From assembly GCF_018617485.1 (NCBI RefSeq), contig NZ_JACSKH010000002.1:62001-126000 (forward strand): a stretch of 64,000 nt of DNA. Direction: 5' to 3'. The translations under genes were made by a program, and so were the position numbers. Below the pieces are notes generated by a model that was given only the letters and a program-made list of their open reading frames with translations, ran no database searches and was not told where the DNA came from. This document shows positions 16,972 through 24,545 of the stretch, piece by piece. The stretch is from Exiguobacterium sp. s124 (GTDB taxonomy: Bacteria > Bacillota > Bacilli > Exiguobacteriales > Exiguobacteriaceae). Positions within the stretch are counted from its first letter, which is position 1. Every line of letters begins with the position of its first letter.

Positions 16972-17535
16972 TTACAATTTACCGACGAGGTCAAGGCTTG
17001 GGCGGAGTGTTTCAGAACCCTCTTCCCATTTCGCTGGGCAGACTTCGCCTGGATTGTTGCGTACGTATTGTGCTGCTTTGACTTTGTTGACGAGCGTGCT
17101 CGCGTCACGGCCGATGCCGCCAGCGTTGATTTCGACAGTTTGGATGACACCGTCTGGGTCGATGATGAACGTACCACGGTCTGCAAGGCCATCTTCTTCG
17201 TTCAAGACGTCGAAGTTGCGTGAGATGACGTGTGATGGGTCGCCAATCATGATGTACTCGATTTTTCCGATTTTCTCAGATGTTTCGTGCCAAGCTTTAT
17301 GTGTGAAGTGTGTGTCTGTTGAGACAGAGTATACTTCTACACCGAGGTTTTTAAGTGTAGCGTACTCGTTTTGAAGGTCTTCGAGTTCAGTTGGGCAGAC
17401 GAATGTGAAGTCAGCTGGGTAGAAGCAAACAACACTCCATTTGCCTTTGAGGTCGTTCTCTGTAACTTCGAGGAATTCACCTGTTTGGAATGCTTGTGCT
17501 TTGAATGGTAGTACTTCTTTGCCGATTAATGACAT
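16972..17535 (-). CDS. ahpC: alkyl hydroperoxide reductase subunit C (2-Cys peroxiredoxin)
   Basis: The 187-residue peroxiredoxin has the peroxidatic motif [13 protein letters not shown] with C47, and the resolving cysteine in EVCPAKW near 166. It reduces hydrogen peroxide, organic hydroperoxides and peroxynitrite, and is recharged by AhpF. It starts behind AAGGAGGAC. A PerR-type box lies 46-60 bases upstream of the start, which predicts induction by peroxide, as known for ahpCF in Bacillus. Confidence 0.97.
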   Translation of the reverse strand: MSLIGKEVLPFKAQAFQTGEFLEVTENDLKGKWSVVCFYPADFTFVCPTELEDLQNEYATLKNLGVEVYSVSTDTHFTHKAWHETSEKIGKIEYIMIGDPSHVISRNFDVLNEEDGLADRGTFIIDPDGVIQTVEINAGGIGRDASTLVNKVKAAQYVRNNPGEVCPAKWEEGSETLRPSLDLVGKL

Positions 17536-17580
17536 GGGTTATGTCCTCCTTGTTTTTTTACTCTAGCGTTTCTATCTCGA

Positions 17581-17595
17581 CTAGAATAATTATAA
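17581..17595 (-). promoter_or_regulatory. PerR box upstream of ahpCF
   Basis: CTAGAATAATTATAA matches 12 of the 14 fixed positions of the PerR consensus TTATAATNATTATAA. On the minus strand it overlaps a TATAAT -10-like hexamer, so bound PerR would block ahpC transcription. A TTGACA at 17628-17633 lies farther upstream, too distant to pair with that -10 directly. Confidence 0.7.
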
Positions 17596-17848
17596 TGTAA
17601 TACTAACTTCATATAACGAGCTAGAATTGTCAAGGCGTTTGCATGCTGTTTAAGGATTAGGAATATCAATGGATTATACGAATTTGGCTTAATAAAAGGA
17701 AAGAAAACGATTACATATTGAGTAGTATTTTTCTATCTATTTTCTTATTTTGAAAAATGAAACTTATAAGGAAAGTTACGAATATATTGAGTAGGGTCAT
17801 TGATTTTCTCGTCGCGAATTATATGATTATCAATTACCTCAATAAAAA
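17596..17848. other. AT-rich intergenic stretch between ahpC and the HNH gene
   Basis: No gene is seen. It is clearly more AT-rich than its surroundings, as is the nuclease gene next to it. An 11-base direct repeat, ATATTGAGTAG, occurs at 17715-17725 and 17784-17794; its meaning is unknown. Confidence 0.6.
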
Positions 17849-17875
17849 ACCTTAATCACAAGTAGAGATTAAGGT
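17849..17875 (-). terminator. terminator of the SRA-HNH gene
   Basis: ACCTTAATC pairs with GATTAAGGT around a 9-base loop, followed on the minus strand by TTTTTT. It overlaps the stop codon. Confidence 0.75.
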
Positions 17876-18666
17876 AGAGGAATTTGCTGTATAATTTTTT
17901 CTCGATACAAAGCACGATCCTGACTTTTTCGTAATCGAGCATGACAGTTAGGACAAGTGGCAATCACTTGTTCAGGAAGAGCCAATCCCTCATCAGATTC
18001 TTTATATAGCGAGTAAAGTTCTAGATATGGACCATTTTCAGTATCGAATGGCGCGGCTTGACCGCATGCCTCACAGTGATTATTTGCTCTTGCAAGTACG
18101 TAATAATATAAAGCTGATGTCTGTTCCCGCACTTGACGCTTTCGAATCGACATACTTAATCCAGTCGCACGCTTAGGGTCACGAGTAGCGATTTGTTCGA
18201 GCTCCTCGATCGATTTGTATCTCATGGTGGATGCAAATTCTTGAGATTCTTCTTGTACTATATGGAGTGGTTCGAAAGCAAAAACGATGACTTCTCGCTG
18301 ATTTTGATGCTTGTCGATTCCAAATTGAATATCATAGCCAATCAAGATAAGTTGATCTACGAAACGATAATTTCCTTTGCCGAGAGACTCAAATAGATAA
18401 ACGTCTTCACCATTTTCAATGTGGTGGAGAAGTGCCTTATTTCCGAAGGAGAAGGTTTGATTTCCTTCTTGTCCTTCGCCGCTATAATAGAACAAACCAT
18501 CTTCTTCGCTCCAGCCATTCTTATAGCCAAACTCTTGGTCCATCCCACTATCAAAAATAAAAATAAGTTTATGTTTGTTAGGTGTACTGATTCCTCGTTG
18601 ACGACTTCCTCCATATTGATCATGGATGGAGGAACGTCTATATACTTTATTTTTTTCGAACAGCAT
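17869..18666 (-). CDS. SRA-like plus HNH-like protein, McrA-type restriction endonuclease relative, probably degenerate
   Basis: The start at 18666 follows GAGGTG by 7 bases, giving 265 residues. Residues 1-130 resemble the SRA-like reader domain of ScoMcrA-type enzymes (KVYRRSSIHDQYGGSRQRGI, GYKNGW, GNKALLHHI, LFES). The C-terminal 70 residues look like an HNH finger: zinc pairs CEAC and CPNC are intact, but between them the usual LE(V/L)HHI is PYLELYSLYK, so the catalytic His pair is missing. Family members cut modified DNA and defend against phage; this copy may bind without cutting. Its AT-rich sequence suggests transfer. It stands alone with its own terminator. Confidence 0.65.
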   Translation of the reverse strand: MLFEKNKVYRRSSIHDQYGGSRQRGISTPNKHKLIFIFDSGMDQEFGYKNGWSEEDGLFYYSGEGQEGNQTFSFGNKALLHHIENGEDVYLFESLGKGNYRFVDQLILIGYDIQFGIDKHQNQREVIVFAFEPLHIVQEESQEFASTMRYKSIEELEQIATRDPKRATGLSMSIRKRQVREQTSALYYYVLARANNHCEACGQAAPFDTENGPYLELYSLYKESDEGLALPEQVIATCPNCHARLRKSQDRALYREKIIQQIPLP

Positions 18667-18734
18667 AAAGCACCTCATTCCCAAAATTTTCATTTATTTA
18701 AAGTGTAGCATGCTTTTTTATTAAAAACGAAAAA

Positions 18735-18754
18735 GACAGAGGATGCCCTCTGCC
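18735..18754 (-). terminator. htpG terminator
   Basis: On the minus strand GGCAGAGG pairs with CCTCTGTC (one G-T pair) around a 4-base loop and is followed by TTTTT. Confidence 0.75.
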
Positions 18755-18761
18755 TTCATCG

Positions 18762-20630
18762 TTACTCTGCCATCAACGCACACACAGCATTCGAATACGC
18801 TACCGGATCTTCAATCGGTAACCCTTCAATGAGGAGGGCTTGTTGATACAAGAGGTCTGTATATTGTTTCGCTTTCGCTTCATCTTCTTTATATACACGT
18901 TGGAGTGTCTGGAAGATAGAGTGGTCAGCATTCACTTCGAGCACTTTCTCCGCTTTCATGCCGCCGCCGTTTGGCATCGCGTTCAGAATCTTCTCCATCT
19001 CAATCGAGACGTCGCCTGCGACCGTCAGACAGACAGGGTGCGACTTGAGGCGTGTCGAGGCACGCACTTCTTTGACCCGGTCCCCGAGCTCTTCTTTCAT
19101 GAAGGTGAACAAGTCTTGGTTGTCTTCGTTGAGCGATTTCGCTTCCGCGTCATCGAGACCGAGGTCGCCGCTCGCGATCGACTTGAACTCTTTGTCGTCA
19201 TACGACTGAAGCATCTTAATCGCGAACTCATCGATTTCTTCTGTGAAGTAGAGGATCTCGTATCCTTCTTCTTTCAAACGCTCCGCTTGTGGCAAGAGGT
19301 CGATGCGATGAATCGATTCACCTGTCGCGTAATAGATGTACTTCTGGTCTTCTTTCATCCGCTCGACGTACTCTTTAAGCGAGACGAGTTTCTTCTCATG
19401 AGAAGAATGGAAGAGAATCAAGTCTTTCAATTCATCTTTTGCTGCGCCGAACTGGTCATACACACCAAACTTCAATTGACGACCGAACGACTCGTAGAAC
19501 TTCTCGTAGTCCCCACGTTCGTTTTGGAGCATCTTCTCGAGCATGCCTTTGATTTTTGACTTCACATTTTTGGCGATCACGCGAAGCTGGCGGTCCTGCT
19601 GCAACATTTCACGGGAAATGTTGAGGGAGAGGTCTTCTGAGTCGACCATCCCTTTGACGAAGCCGAAGTAATCCGGCAAGAGGTCCGGTGACTTCTCCAT
19701 GATCAAGACGCCATTCGAGTAGAGCTCTAGACCTTTCTCAAATTCTTTCGTGTAATAGTCGAACGGAACCGTTGACGGAATATAGAGAATTGATTGATAG
19801 CGAATCGTCCCGTCGACGTTCAAGTGAAGGTGCTTGAGCGGCTCATCAAAGCCGTAGCGCTTCTCGTGATAGAACGCCTTATAATCCTCATCGCTCAGTT
19901 CACTCTTTCGCTTCCGCCAAATCGGCACCATGCTGTTGACAGTCTCTTCTTCTTTATAATCCTCGTACTCTTCCGAGTCTTCTTTTTGACGATGTTTCGT
20001 CACATCGAGTTTGATCGGGTAGCGGATGAAGTCCGAGTGCTTCTTGATGAGCGAACGGATCTCATATTCTTCGAGGAATGACGAGTACGCATCATCTTCT
20101 GTGTCTGCTTTCAAATGGAGCGTGATCTCCGTACCGATGTCCGCCTTGTCTGTCGGCTCGATCGAATAGCCGTCTGTGCCTTCAGACTCCCATACGTATC
20201 CTTGCTCGCTATCAATCGAGCGAGTCCGAACGGTCACACGGTCAGCGACCATGAATGCAGAATAGAATCCGACCCCAAACTGACCGATGAGGCTATGGTC
20301 TTCTTCCATCTTCGTCGCCTGTTTCATGGCGAGCGAACCGCTTTTTGCGATGATTCCGAGGTTTGTTTCAAGTTCTTCTTCTGTCATCCCGATTCCTGTA
20401 TCGCGAATCGTGATGGTCCGTGCCTCTTTGTCGAGTTCGATTTTGACGAAGTAATCGTCTTTGTTGAATTCGATGCTCTCGTCGGAAAGGGCGCGATAAT
20501 ACATCTTGTCGATGGCGTCACTCGCGTTCGAGATGAGCTCGCGCAAGAAGATGTCCTTATGTGTATAGATTGAGTGGACCATCAACTCTAAAATTCGTTT
20601 CGATTCCGTTTGAAACTGTTTCTTTGTCAT
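18762..20630 (-). CDS. htpG: molecular chaperone HtpG (Hsp90)
   Basis: The start at 20630 is set by AAAGGAG 9 bases before the ATG; the frame upstream of it crosses the operator. The 622-residue protein has the GHKL ATP site: [12 protein letters not shown] (Asn that binds magnesium), DTGIGM, and [11 protein letters not shown], followed by the middle domain ([14 protein letters not shown]) and the C-terminal dimer domain. It is an ATP-driven chaperone of the cytosol. A CIRCE element in the promoter implies control by HrcA and heat; in B. subtilis htpG is not HrcA-controlled, so the wiring differs here. Confidence 0.97.
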   Translation of the reverse strand: MTKKQFQTESKRILELMVHSIYTHKDIFLRELISNASDAIDKMYYRALSDESIEFNKDDYFVKIELDKEARTITIRDTGIGMTEEELETNLGIIAKSGSLAMKQATKMEEDHSLIGQFGVGFYSAFMVADRVTVRTRSIDSEQGYVWESEGTDGYSIEPTDKADIGTEITLHLKADTEDDAYSSFLEEYEIRSLIKKHSDFIRYPIKLDVTKHRQKEDSEEYEDYKEEETVNSMVPIWRKRKSELSDEDYKAFYHEKRYGFDEPLKHLHLNVDGTIRYQSILYIPSTVPFDYYTKEFEKGLELYSNGVLIMEKSPDLLPDYFGFVKGMVDSEDLSLNISREMLQQDRQLRVIAKNVKSKIKGMLEKMLQNERGDYEKFYESFGRQLKFGVYDQFGAAKDELKDLILFHSSHEKKLVSLKEYVERMKEDQKYIYYATGESIHRIDLLPQAERLKEEGYEILYFTEEIDEFAIKMLQSYDDKEFKSIASGDLGLDDAEAKSLNEDNQDLFTFMKEELGDRVKEVRASTRLKSHPVCLTVAGDVSIEMEKILNAMPNGGGMKAEKVLEVNADHSIFQTLQRVYKEDEAKAKQYTDLLYQQALLIEGLPIEDPVAYSNAVCALMAE

Positions 20631-20657
20631 GATCGTTCTCCTTTTCATCTCTTCATT

Positions 20658-20684
20658 TTGGCACTCTAACATAAAGAGTGCTAA
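20658..20684 (-). promoter_or_regulatory. CIRCE element (HrcA operator) upstream of htpG
   Basis: TTGGCACTC at 20658-20666 and GAGTGCTAA at 20676-20684 are separated by 9 bases, which is the CIRCE layout TTAGCACTC-N9-GAGTGCTAA with one mismatch. It lies between the htpG promoter and its start codon, the usual position for HrcA repression. Confidence 0.9.
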
Positions 20685-20692
20685 CACTATTG

Positions 20693-20720
20693 ATTATCCT
20701 AAAAATTAGGAAGATGTCAA
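20693..20720 (-). promoter_or_regulatory. htpG sigma-A promoter
   Basis: On the minus strand TTGACA (20715-20720) and GATAAT (20693-20698) are spaced by 16 bases. The predicted transcription start falls at the edge of the CIRCE element. Confidence 0.75.
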
Positions 20721-20738
20721 CTGGATTTCAAGAAAAGA

Positions 20739-20767
20739 TTGACGAGAAGGCTTGATTCGCATATAGT
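20739..20767 (+). promoter_or_regulatory. sigma-A promoter of a short structured transcript
   Basis: TTGACG (20739-20744) and TATAGT (20762-20767) are spaced by exactly 17 bases. It fires away from htpG, and the -35 boxes of the two divergent promoters are 18 bases apart. Transcription would start near 20774. Confidence 0.7.
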
Positions 20768-20773
20768 TGAATA

Positions 20774-20890
20774 CATGCGATGAGCTGGTCTATGTAAGAC
20801 GGCGGACATTCCCTTGAGGAGCACGTTGTGGAGCGTGGTCCGTCGCGGTAGACTTTCGAGAGCACCTCTAGTGAGAGGTGCTCATTTTTT
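20774..20890 (+). ncRNA. unidentified structured RNA: small RNA or attenuator leader before the glyoxalase-fold gene
   Basis: A roughly 115-base transcript is bounded by a clear promoter and a clear terminator and contains no plausible gene. Visible pairings are GTCTA (20789) with TAGAC (20849), a GACGG-C-GGAC arm with GTCCGTC inside it, and a small ACG/CGT hairpin, giving a long imperfect hairpin before the terminator. GAGCAC at 20819-20824 copies the first six bases of the terminator arm and could compete for its partner GTGCTC. I do not match it to a known riboswitch, 6S RNA, SRP RNA or T-box. Whether it controls the gene 18 bases downstream or acts in trans is open. Confidence 0.5.
20860..20890 (+). 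terminator. intrinsic terminator of the structured RNA
   Basis: GAGCACCTCT and AGAGGTGCTC form a perfect 10-bp stem with a 4-base loop, followed by TTTTTT. It sits only 18 bases before the start of the next gene on the same strand. Confidence 0.88.
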
Positions 20891-20908
20891 GTATATGGGG
20901 GTAGAAGG

Positions 20909-21289
20909 ATGGACTTACATACGATTCATCACGTCGCAATCATTGCCTCGGATTACGATAAAGCCAAGCAGTTTTATGTCGAGGCACTCGGATTCGAAGT
21001 GATTCGAGAACACCACCGCCCGCAGAAACAGGATCACAAAATCGACTTGCGCCTCGGTACATATGAGCTCGAGCTGTTCATCAAACCAGACAGTCCCGAG
21101 CGTCCAAGTTTTCCGGAAGCATGTGGTCTTCGCCACTTGGCCTTCAAGGTCGAGGACATCGAGTCCGTCGTCGCCGAATTGAACGAACGTGGGATTATGA
21201 CAGAACCGATTCGTTGCGATGATTTCACAGGGGAGAAGATGACATTCTTCTTTGACCCGGATGGCCTACCGTTAGAACTGCACGAATAA
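20909..21289 (+). CDS. VOC (glyoxalase-fold) family metalloprotein, YaeR/SMU1112c type
   Basis: The 126-residue protein consists of two beta-alpha-beta-beta-beta modules of the vicinal-oxygen-chelate fold. Candidate metal ligands are His7/His8 (IHHVAII), Glu in LELFI near 56, His in GLRHLAFKV near 75 and Glu at the end (PLELHE). Length and ligands fit the YaeR branch next to glyoxalase I, whose substrate is unproven. GGGGG lies 7 bases before the ATG. Expression may depend on read-through of the terminator of the upstream structured RNA. Confidence 0.8.
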   Translation: MDLHTIHHVAIIASDYDKAKQFYVEALGFEVIREHHRPQKQDHKIDLRLGTYELELFIKPDSPERPSFPEACGLRHLAFKVEDIESVVAELNERGIMTEPIRCDDFTGEKMTFFFDPDGLPLELHE

Positions 21290-21312
21290 ACCCCTTCGCG
21301 ATGAAGGGGTTT
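21288..21312. terminator. bidirectional terminator between the VOC gene and the TetR gene
   Basis: AAACCCCTT pairs with AAGGGGTTT around a 7-base loop, with A and T flanks for both convergent genes. Confidence 0.8.
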
Positions 21313-21314
21313 TC

Positions 21315-21941
21315 TTATGCCCGAATGGAGGCGAGCAACATGTCTTTCAACGTATTGATTTGAACAGCCGGTTCGATATCGTCCTCCAAATAACTGATAT
21401 GCGACTTCAACATAATGTTGTTGCCGAACGTCCCAAACGCATTAATGATTGTCACGACGGTCACTTTCACATCGATATCTGTTCGCAACGAGCCATCCCG
21501 TTTTCCCTCTTCAATCAACGGTTCGAGCGTCTGCATGATATGTCGCTGCACATCAATGTACGTCTCAATCCCGGGGAGAGGCGTGGCGACGAACGAGGCA
21601 TAGCTCTCAAACGCCTCGCGGAAACGGGCGTGGTCTGTCCGTTCGAGTTGCATCTCGAAAAAGTGGTTCAAGATGACCTCGAGCCGTTCATAGGCGTTGC
21701 CTTTCTCATTCACAAATTGCTCAAATCGTTCGAGTGTTGGCTGTAAATTCTTAATGGCCGCTGCGACAATCAATTGATCTTTCTTCGAAAAATAGCGAAA
21801 CAGTGTCGCTATCCCAATCCCTGCCGCATCCGCGATATCCTGCATTTGAACTTTCTCAAAGCCATTCTCTAAAAATAAGCGCTCGGCCTCTTGGATAATC
21901 AGTTGAATCCGTTCTTCTTTGTTTTGTTGTCGTTTACTCAA
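21315..21941 (-). CDS. TetR/AcrR family transcriptional regulator
   Basis: GAGGTG at 21948-21953 lies 6 bases before a TTG at 21941, which I take as the start (208 residues); the ATG at 21947 abuts the ribosome site. The N-terminal 60 residues are the TetR helix-turn-helix (IIQEAERLFLENGFEKVQMQDIADAAGIG is the core, broken here into helices). The C-terminal part is the ligand domain. It is divergent from the SDR gene, and a perfect 7-3-7 palindrome lies between them, so repression of both itself and the dehydrogenase is likely. Confidence 0.88.
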   Translation of the reverse strand: MSKRQQNKEERIQLIIQEAERLFLENGFEKVQMQDIADAAGIGIATLFRYFSKKDQLIVAAAIKNLQPTLERFEQFVNEKGNAYERLEVILNHFFEMQLERTDHARFREAFESYASFVATPLPGIETYIDVQRHIMQTLEPLIEEGKRDGSLRTDIDVKVTVVTIINAFGTFGNNIMLKSHISYLEDDIEPAVQINTLKDMLLASIRA

Positions 21942-21991
21942 TTCCATCACCTCATTGTCTGTCCTTAGTATATCGCCTTCGAGCAGTTTCG

Positions 21992-22039
21992 TTGAGATTA
22001 ATGTCACAACTGATTATGATTGTGATAGTTAGACTATCA
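21992..22039 (+). promoter_or_regulatory. SDR gene promoter and probable TetR operator
   Basis: TTGAGA (21992-21997) and TATGAT (22015-22020) are spaced by 17 bases. Immediately after comes the perfect palindrome TGATAGT-TAG-ACTATCA (22023-22039), covering the predicted transcription start of the SDR gene. Confidence 0.7.
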
Positions 22040-22064
22040 TAATTTAATGAATGGAGCTGGGACA

Positions 22065-22814
22065 ATGCGTTTACAGGGGAAAGTAGCGGTCATCACAGGG
22101 GCAGGAAGCGGTATGGGAGAGTCGACGGCACGTCTATTCGCCAAAGAAGGGGCGACGGTTGTCGCGACAGACATCAATGAACAAGGGGTAAAAAATGTGG
22201 TCGAGTCGATTCGTGCACAAGGCGGGGAAGCCATCGCGGTGAAACATGACGTGACCTCACGCGCAAGCTGGGAAGACGTGTTTGCAGAAGTGGGAGCGAC
22301 GTGTGGCAAATTAGATATTCTTGTCAATAACGCTGGAATCGCACTCGCAAAACCGTTCTTGGAACAGACAGAAGAGGACTGGGCACGCACATATCGCATC
22401 AATATCGATGGGGTCATGTTAGGGACGCAGTATGCGATTCCGCTCATGACAGAGAATGGCGGTGGATCGATCGTCAACATCTCCTCTATCTCTGCATTGA
22501 CCGGTATGGCAGGTGCAGGGGCATACACGGCATCAAAAGGTGCGGTCCGTTCACTTACAAAAGCAGCGGCCGTCGATTATGGGAAGCAAAACATTCGGGT
22601 CAACTCGGTGCATCCGGGGTATATCGTGACGCCGATGAGTGCGCCGCATATGGAACATCCTGACTATAAGCAGCACTTCTTGAATCAAATCGCCTTGCCG
22701 AATCTTGGACAAGCGGATGAAGTGGCCGCAGCCGTCCTCTTCCTCGCGTCAGACGAAGCGAATCATATTAGCGGGATTGAACTTCCGGTAGACGGTGGCG
22801 TGACGGCGAAATAA
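22065..22814 (+). CDS. short-chain dehydrogenase/reductase (SDR) family oxidoreductase
   Basis: The start at 22065 follows GGAG; 249 residues. Cofactor motif TGAGSGMG (11-18), Asp39-type ATDIN that favours NAD over NADP, NNAG near 88, and the catalytic Ser (NISSISA) and YTASK are all present. It is a classical SDR acting on a hydroxyl or keto substrate not known from sequence. The divergent TetR regulator and operator suggest that the substrate, or a related molecule, is the inducer. Confidence 0.9.
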   Translation: MRLQGKVAVITGAGSGMGESTARLFAKEGATVVATDINEQGVKNVVESIRAQGGEAIAVKHDVTSRASWEDVFAEVGATCGKLDILVNNAGIALAKPFLEQTEEDWARTYRINIDGVMLGTQYAIPLMTENGGGSIVNISSISALTGMAGAGAYTASKGAVRSLTKAAAVDYGKQNIRVNSVHPGYIVTPMSAPHMEHPDYKQHFLNQIALPNLGQADEVAAAVLFLASDEANHISGIELPVDGGVTAK

Positions 22815-22845
22815 AAAGTCGGGTCTCGATGAGACCCGACTTTTT
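22813..22845. terminator. bidirectional terminator after the SDR gene
   Basis: AAAAAGTCGGGTCTC and its complement form a 15-bp stem with a 3-base loop, flanked by A and T runs; it serves both convergent genes. Confidence 0.9.
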
Positions 22846-22847
22846 GA

Positions 22848-23174
22848 TTACTCTAAGATTCCGACTAACTCCATCATGAGCAGCATGACTAGACCTGAAC
22901 TGAGCACAGCGGCAAAAAAGACCAGCACTGCATACTCTTTTTGCTTCAGAATGGCCCACCATCCGGTCACAAACGCTCCTAACCCGAGGACGGAGAACGT
23001 GGTCATATAGCTGAGTCGAAGCATGTTCGCGGCGTTGTCGCTCCAAAGCGTCGAGTGGAAGGTCGTATCGAAGCTGTCGAGCAGGAGGAACGGCACGTAC
23101 ATGACTAGGAACAAGGTAATCAGGATGATTGACCATTTCCCGATTGAGGTGTGTGGAAAGATTGCACCATTCAT
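22848..23174 (-). CDS. small three-helix membrane protein of unknown function
   Basis: The 108-residue product starts behind GAGGTG. It has three clear hydrophobic segments at about 14-33, 58-78 and 84-104, with no long soluble part and no recognised motif. It is a single gene between the SDR gene and the next hypothetical gene, divergent from the latter. Homologues as DUF families may exist but none is recognised here. Confidence 0.6.
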   Translation of the reverse strand: MNGAIFPHTSIGKWSIILITLFLVMYVPFLLLDSFDTTFHSTLWSDNAANMLRLSYMTTFSVLGLGAFVTGWWAILKQKEYAVLVFFAAVLSSGLVMLLMMELVGILE

Positions 23175-23296
23175 GATGATTCACCTCTTTTCGTTTAAAC
23201 ATCGTCTATACAATGTACATTCCCGTTTTCAAAGAATAAGTTGAGATATTCATCAAATTGACATGATATAGTCGACATGAAAGCGTGGGGATGAGG

Positions 23297-23710
23297 ATGA
23301 TCGAACAGTTCAAAATGAAGCGAATATGGGAAGACGATTTCGCAACCGAAGTGATGATGACGCTAACAGGAAAGTGGTGCGAGGTTACCGTGAACGAATA
23401 TGTCACAGCATCGGATATCAACGCATTCATCTCTTCAATACAAGCATTCAATGCACGAAACGGAGAGTCGTCTGAAAGATGGATACTCGACCTTCCGCTC
23501 GTTCGTGTCTCTTTGACGTTCGCGCTTGCGAATGTAAGAGGGATTGTTCAAGTCAACGTCGTGGTCGAGCAAAGTAAAGGTGATGGTGGGGACATGAAGG
23601 CCGCGTTGTCATTCGAGACAACGATGGGCCAGCTCGACGATTTGAGTGTTCAACTGAAGCGTTTCATTAACCGACAAATCGACCATGTTGCATCACTTCG
23701 ACCAGAATGA
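23297..23710 (+). CDS. hypothetical protein with an imperfect start site
   Basis: I do not recognise this 137-residue soluble protein. Three starts are in frame (GTG 23285, ATG 23291, ATG 23297); the run GTGGGGATGAGG serves as ribosome site and favours 23297. Its features are WCEVTVNEYVTASDINAFISSIQAF and LDDLSVQLKRFINRQIDHVA split in helices, with an overall alternating beta and alpha pattern. It ends at a large palindromic terminator shared with rluF. An immunity-like or structural role cannot be assigned. Confidence 0.6.
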   Translation: MIEQFKMKRIWEDDFATEVMMTLTGKWCEVTVNEYVTASDINAFISSIQAFNARNGESSERWILDLPLVRVSLTFALANVRGIVQVNVVVEQSKGDGGDMKAALSFETTMGQLDDLSVQLKRFINRQIDHVASLRPE

Positions 23711-23744
23711 AAAACAAGCCTAGACGCGCGTCTAGGCTTGTTTT
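23711..23744. terminator. perfect 17-bp palindromic terminator shared with rluF
   Basis: Bases 23711-23744 form a perfect 34-base palindrome (arms start AAAACAAGCC). It closes both convergent genes. Confidence 0.88.
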
Positions 23745-24453
23745 AGTACCATTCTTTCGGTTCGTAATTCAATTCGCGGAACAACTGCTCACGCTCTTTT
23801 TTCGAAAGGTCGCGCCATTGTCCAGGTGGGAGTTTCCCGAGCGTGATGTTCATGACACGCACACGTTGGAGGCGGAACACCTCGTATCCGAGCGCTTCAC
23901 ACATCCGACGGATTTGGCGGTTGAGTCCTTGCGTGAGGGTGATGTTGAAGTCGAACTTCGAGAGCGGACGTACTTTACACGGAAGTGTCTTCTGTCCAAG
24001 GATTTTGACGCCGGCTTCCATCTGTTCGACGAACTCTGGTGTGATTGGCTTATCGACCGAGACGATGTATTCTTTCTCGTGCTCGCCTTCTGCGCGAAGG
24101 ATCTCGTTAACGATATCGCCATCGTTCGTCATGAGGATGAGGCCTTCTGAGTCTTTGTCGAGACGACCGATGTTGAAGATGCGGAGCGGATGGTTGACCA
24201 TGTCGACCAAGTTCCCTTTTACTTTCTTCTCTGTCGTACTCGTGATTCCGACCGGCTTATGCACGGCGATATACACGTTGTTTCGTGCGACACGTGCGAC
24301 CGAACCGTTGACGAGGACTTCATCCCCCGGTTTTACCTGGTCGCCGATTTTTGCTTTTTTCCCGTTGATGGTGACGCGTCCCTCTTCGACGAGACGGTCG
24401 GCTTGGCGACGGGACGCCTTGCCTGATTCACTGATGAATTTATTGATGCGCAT
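23743..24453 (-). CDS. rluF: 23S rRNA pseudouridine synthase (RluF type)
   Basis: The start at 24453 follows AAAGGACGTG; an open frame upstream to 24906 has no such site and is low-complexity, so it is rejected. The 236-residue protein has an S4 RNA-binding domain (1-60, [20 protein letters not shown]), the catalytic motif with Asp [10 protein letters not shown] near 108 and the RluB/E/F-type [17 protein letters not shown]. In E. coli RluF makes pseudouridine 2604 (and 2605 by RluB); position in this organism is inferred from the family. Confidence 0.88.
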   Translation of the reverse strand: MRINKFISESGKASRRQADRLVEEGRVTINGKKAKIGDQVKPGDEVLVNGSVARVARNNVYIAVHKPVGITSTTEKKVKGNLVDMVNHPLRIFNIGRLDKDSEGLILMTNDGDIVNEILRAEGEHEKEYIVSVDKPITPEFVEQMEAGVKILGQKTLPCKVRPLSKFDFNITLTQGLNRQIRRMCEALGYEVFRLQRVRVMNITLGKLPPGQWRDLSKKEREQLFRELNYEPKEWY

Positions 24454-24545
24454 GTGTACACGTCCTTTATTTGGCTTCGTCCTCTCACTATAACGTATTT
24501 TATAAACTCTCGAAAGCGGGAAACGAACGGGAGAGGAGGGATGAC

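Noticed and set aside
18840-19559. 239-codon plus-strand open frame inside htpG
   Set aside because: It is antisense to a strongly conserved chaperone gene, has no ribosome site and its peptide is a mirror of coding bias.
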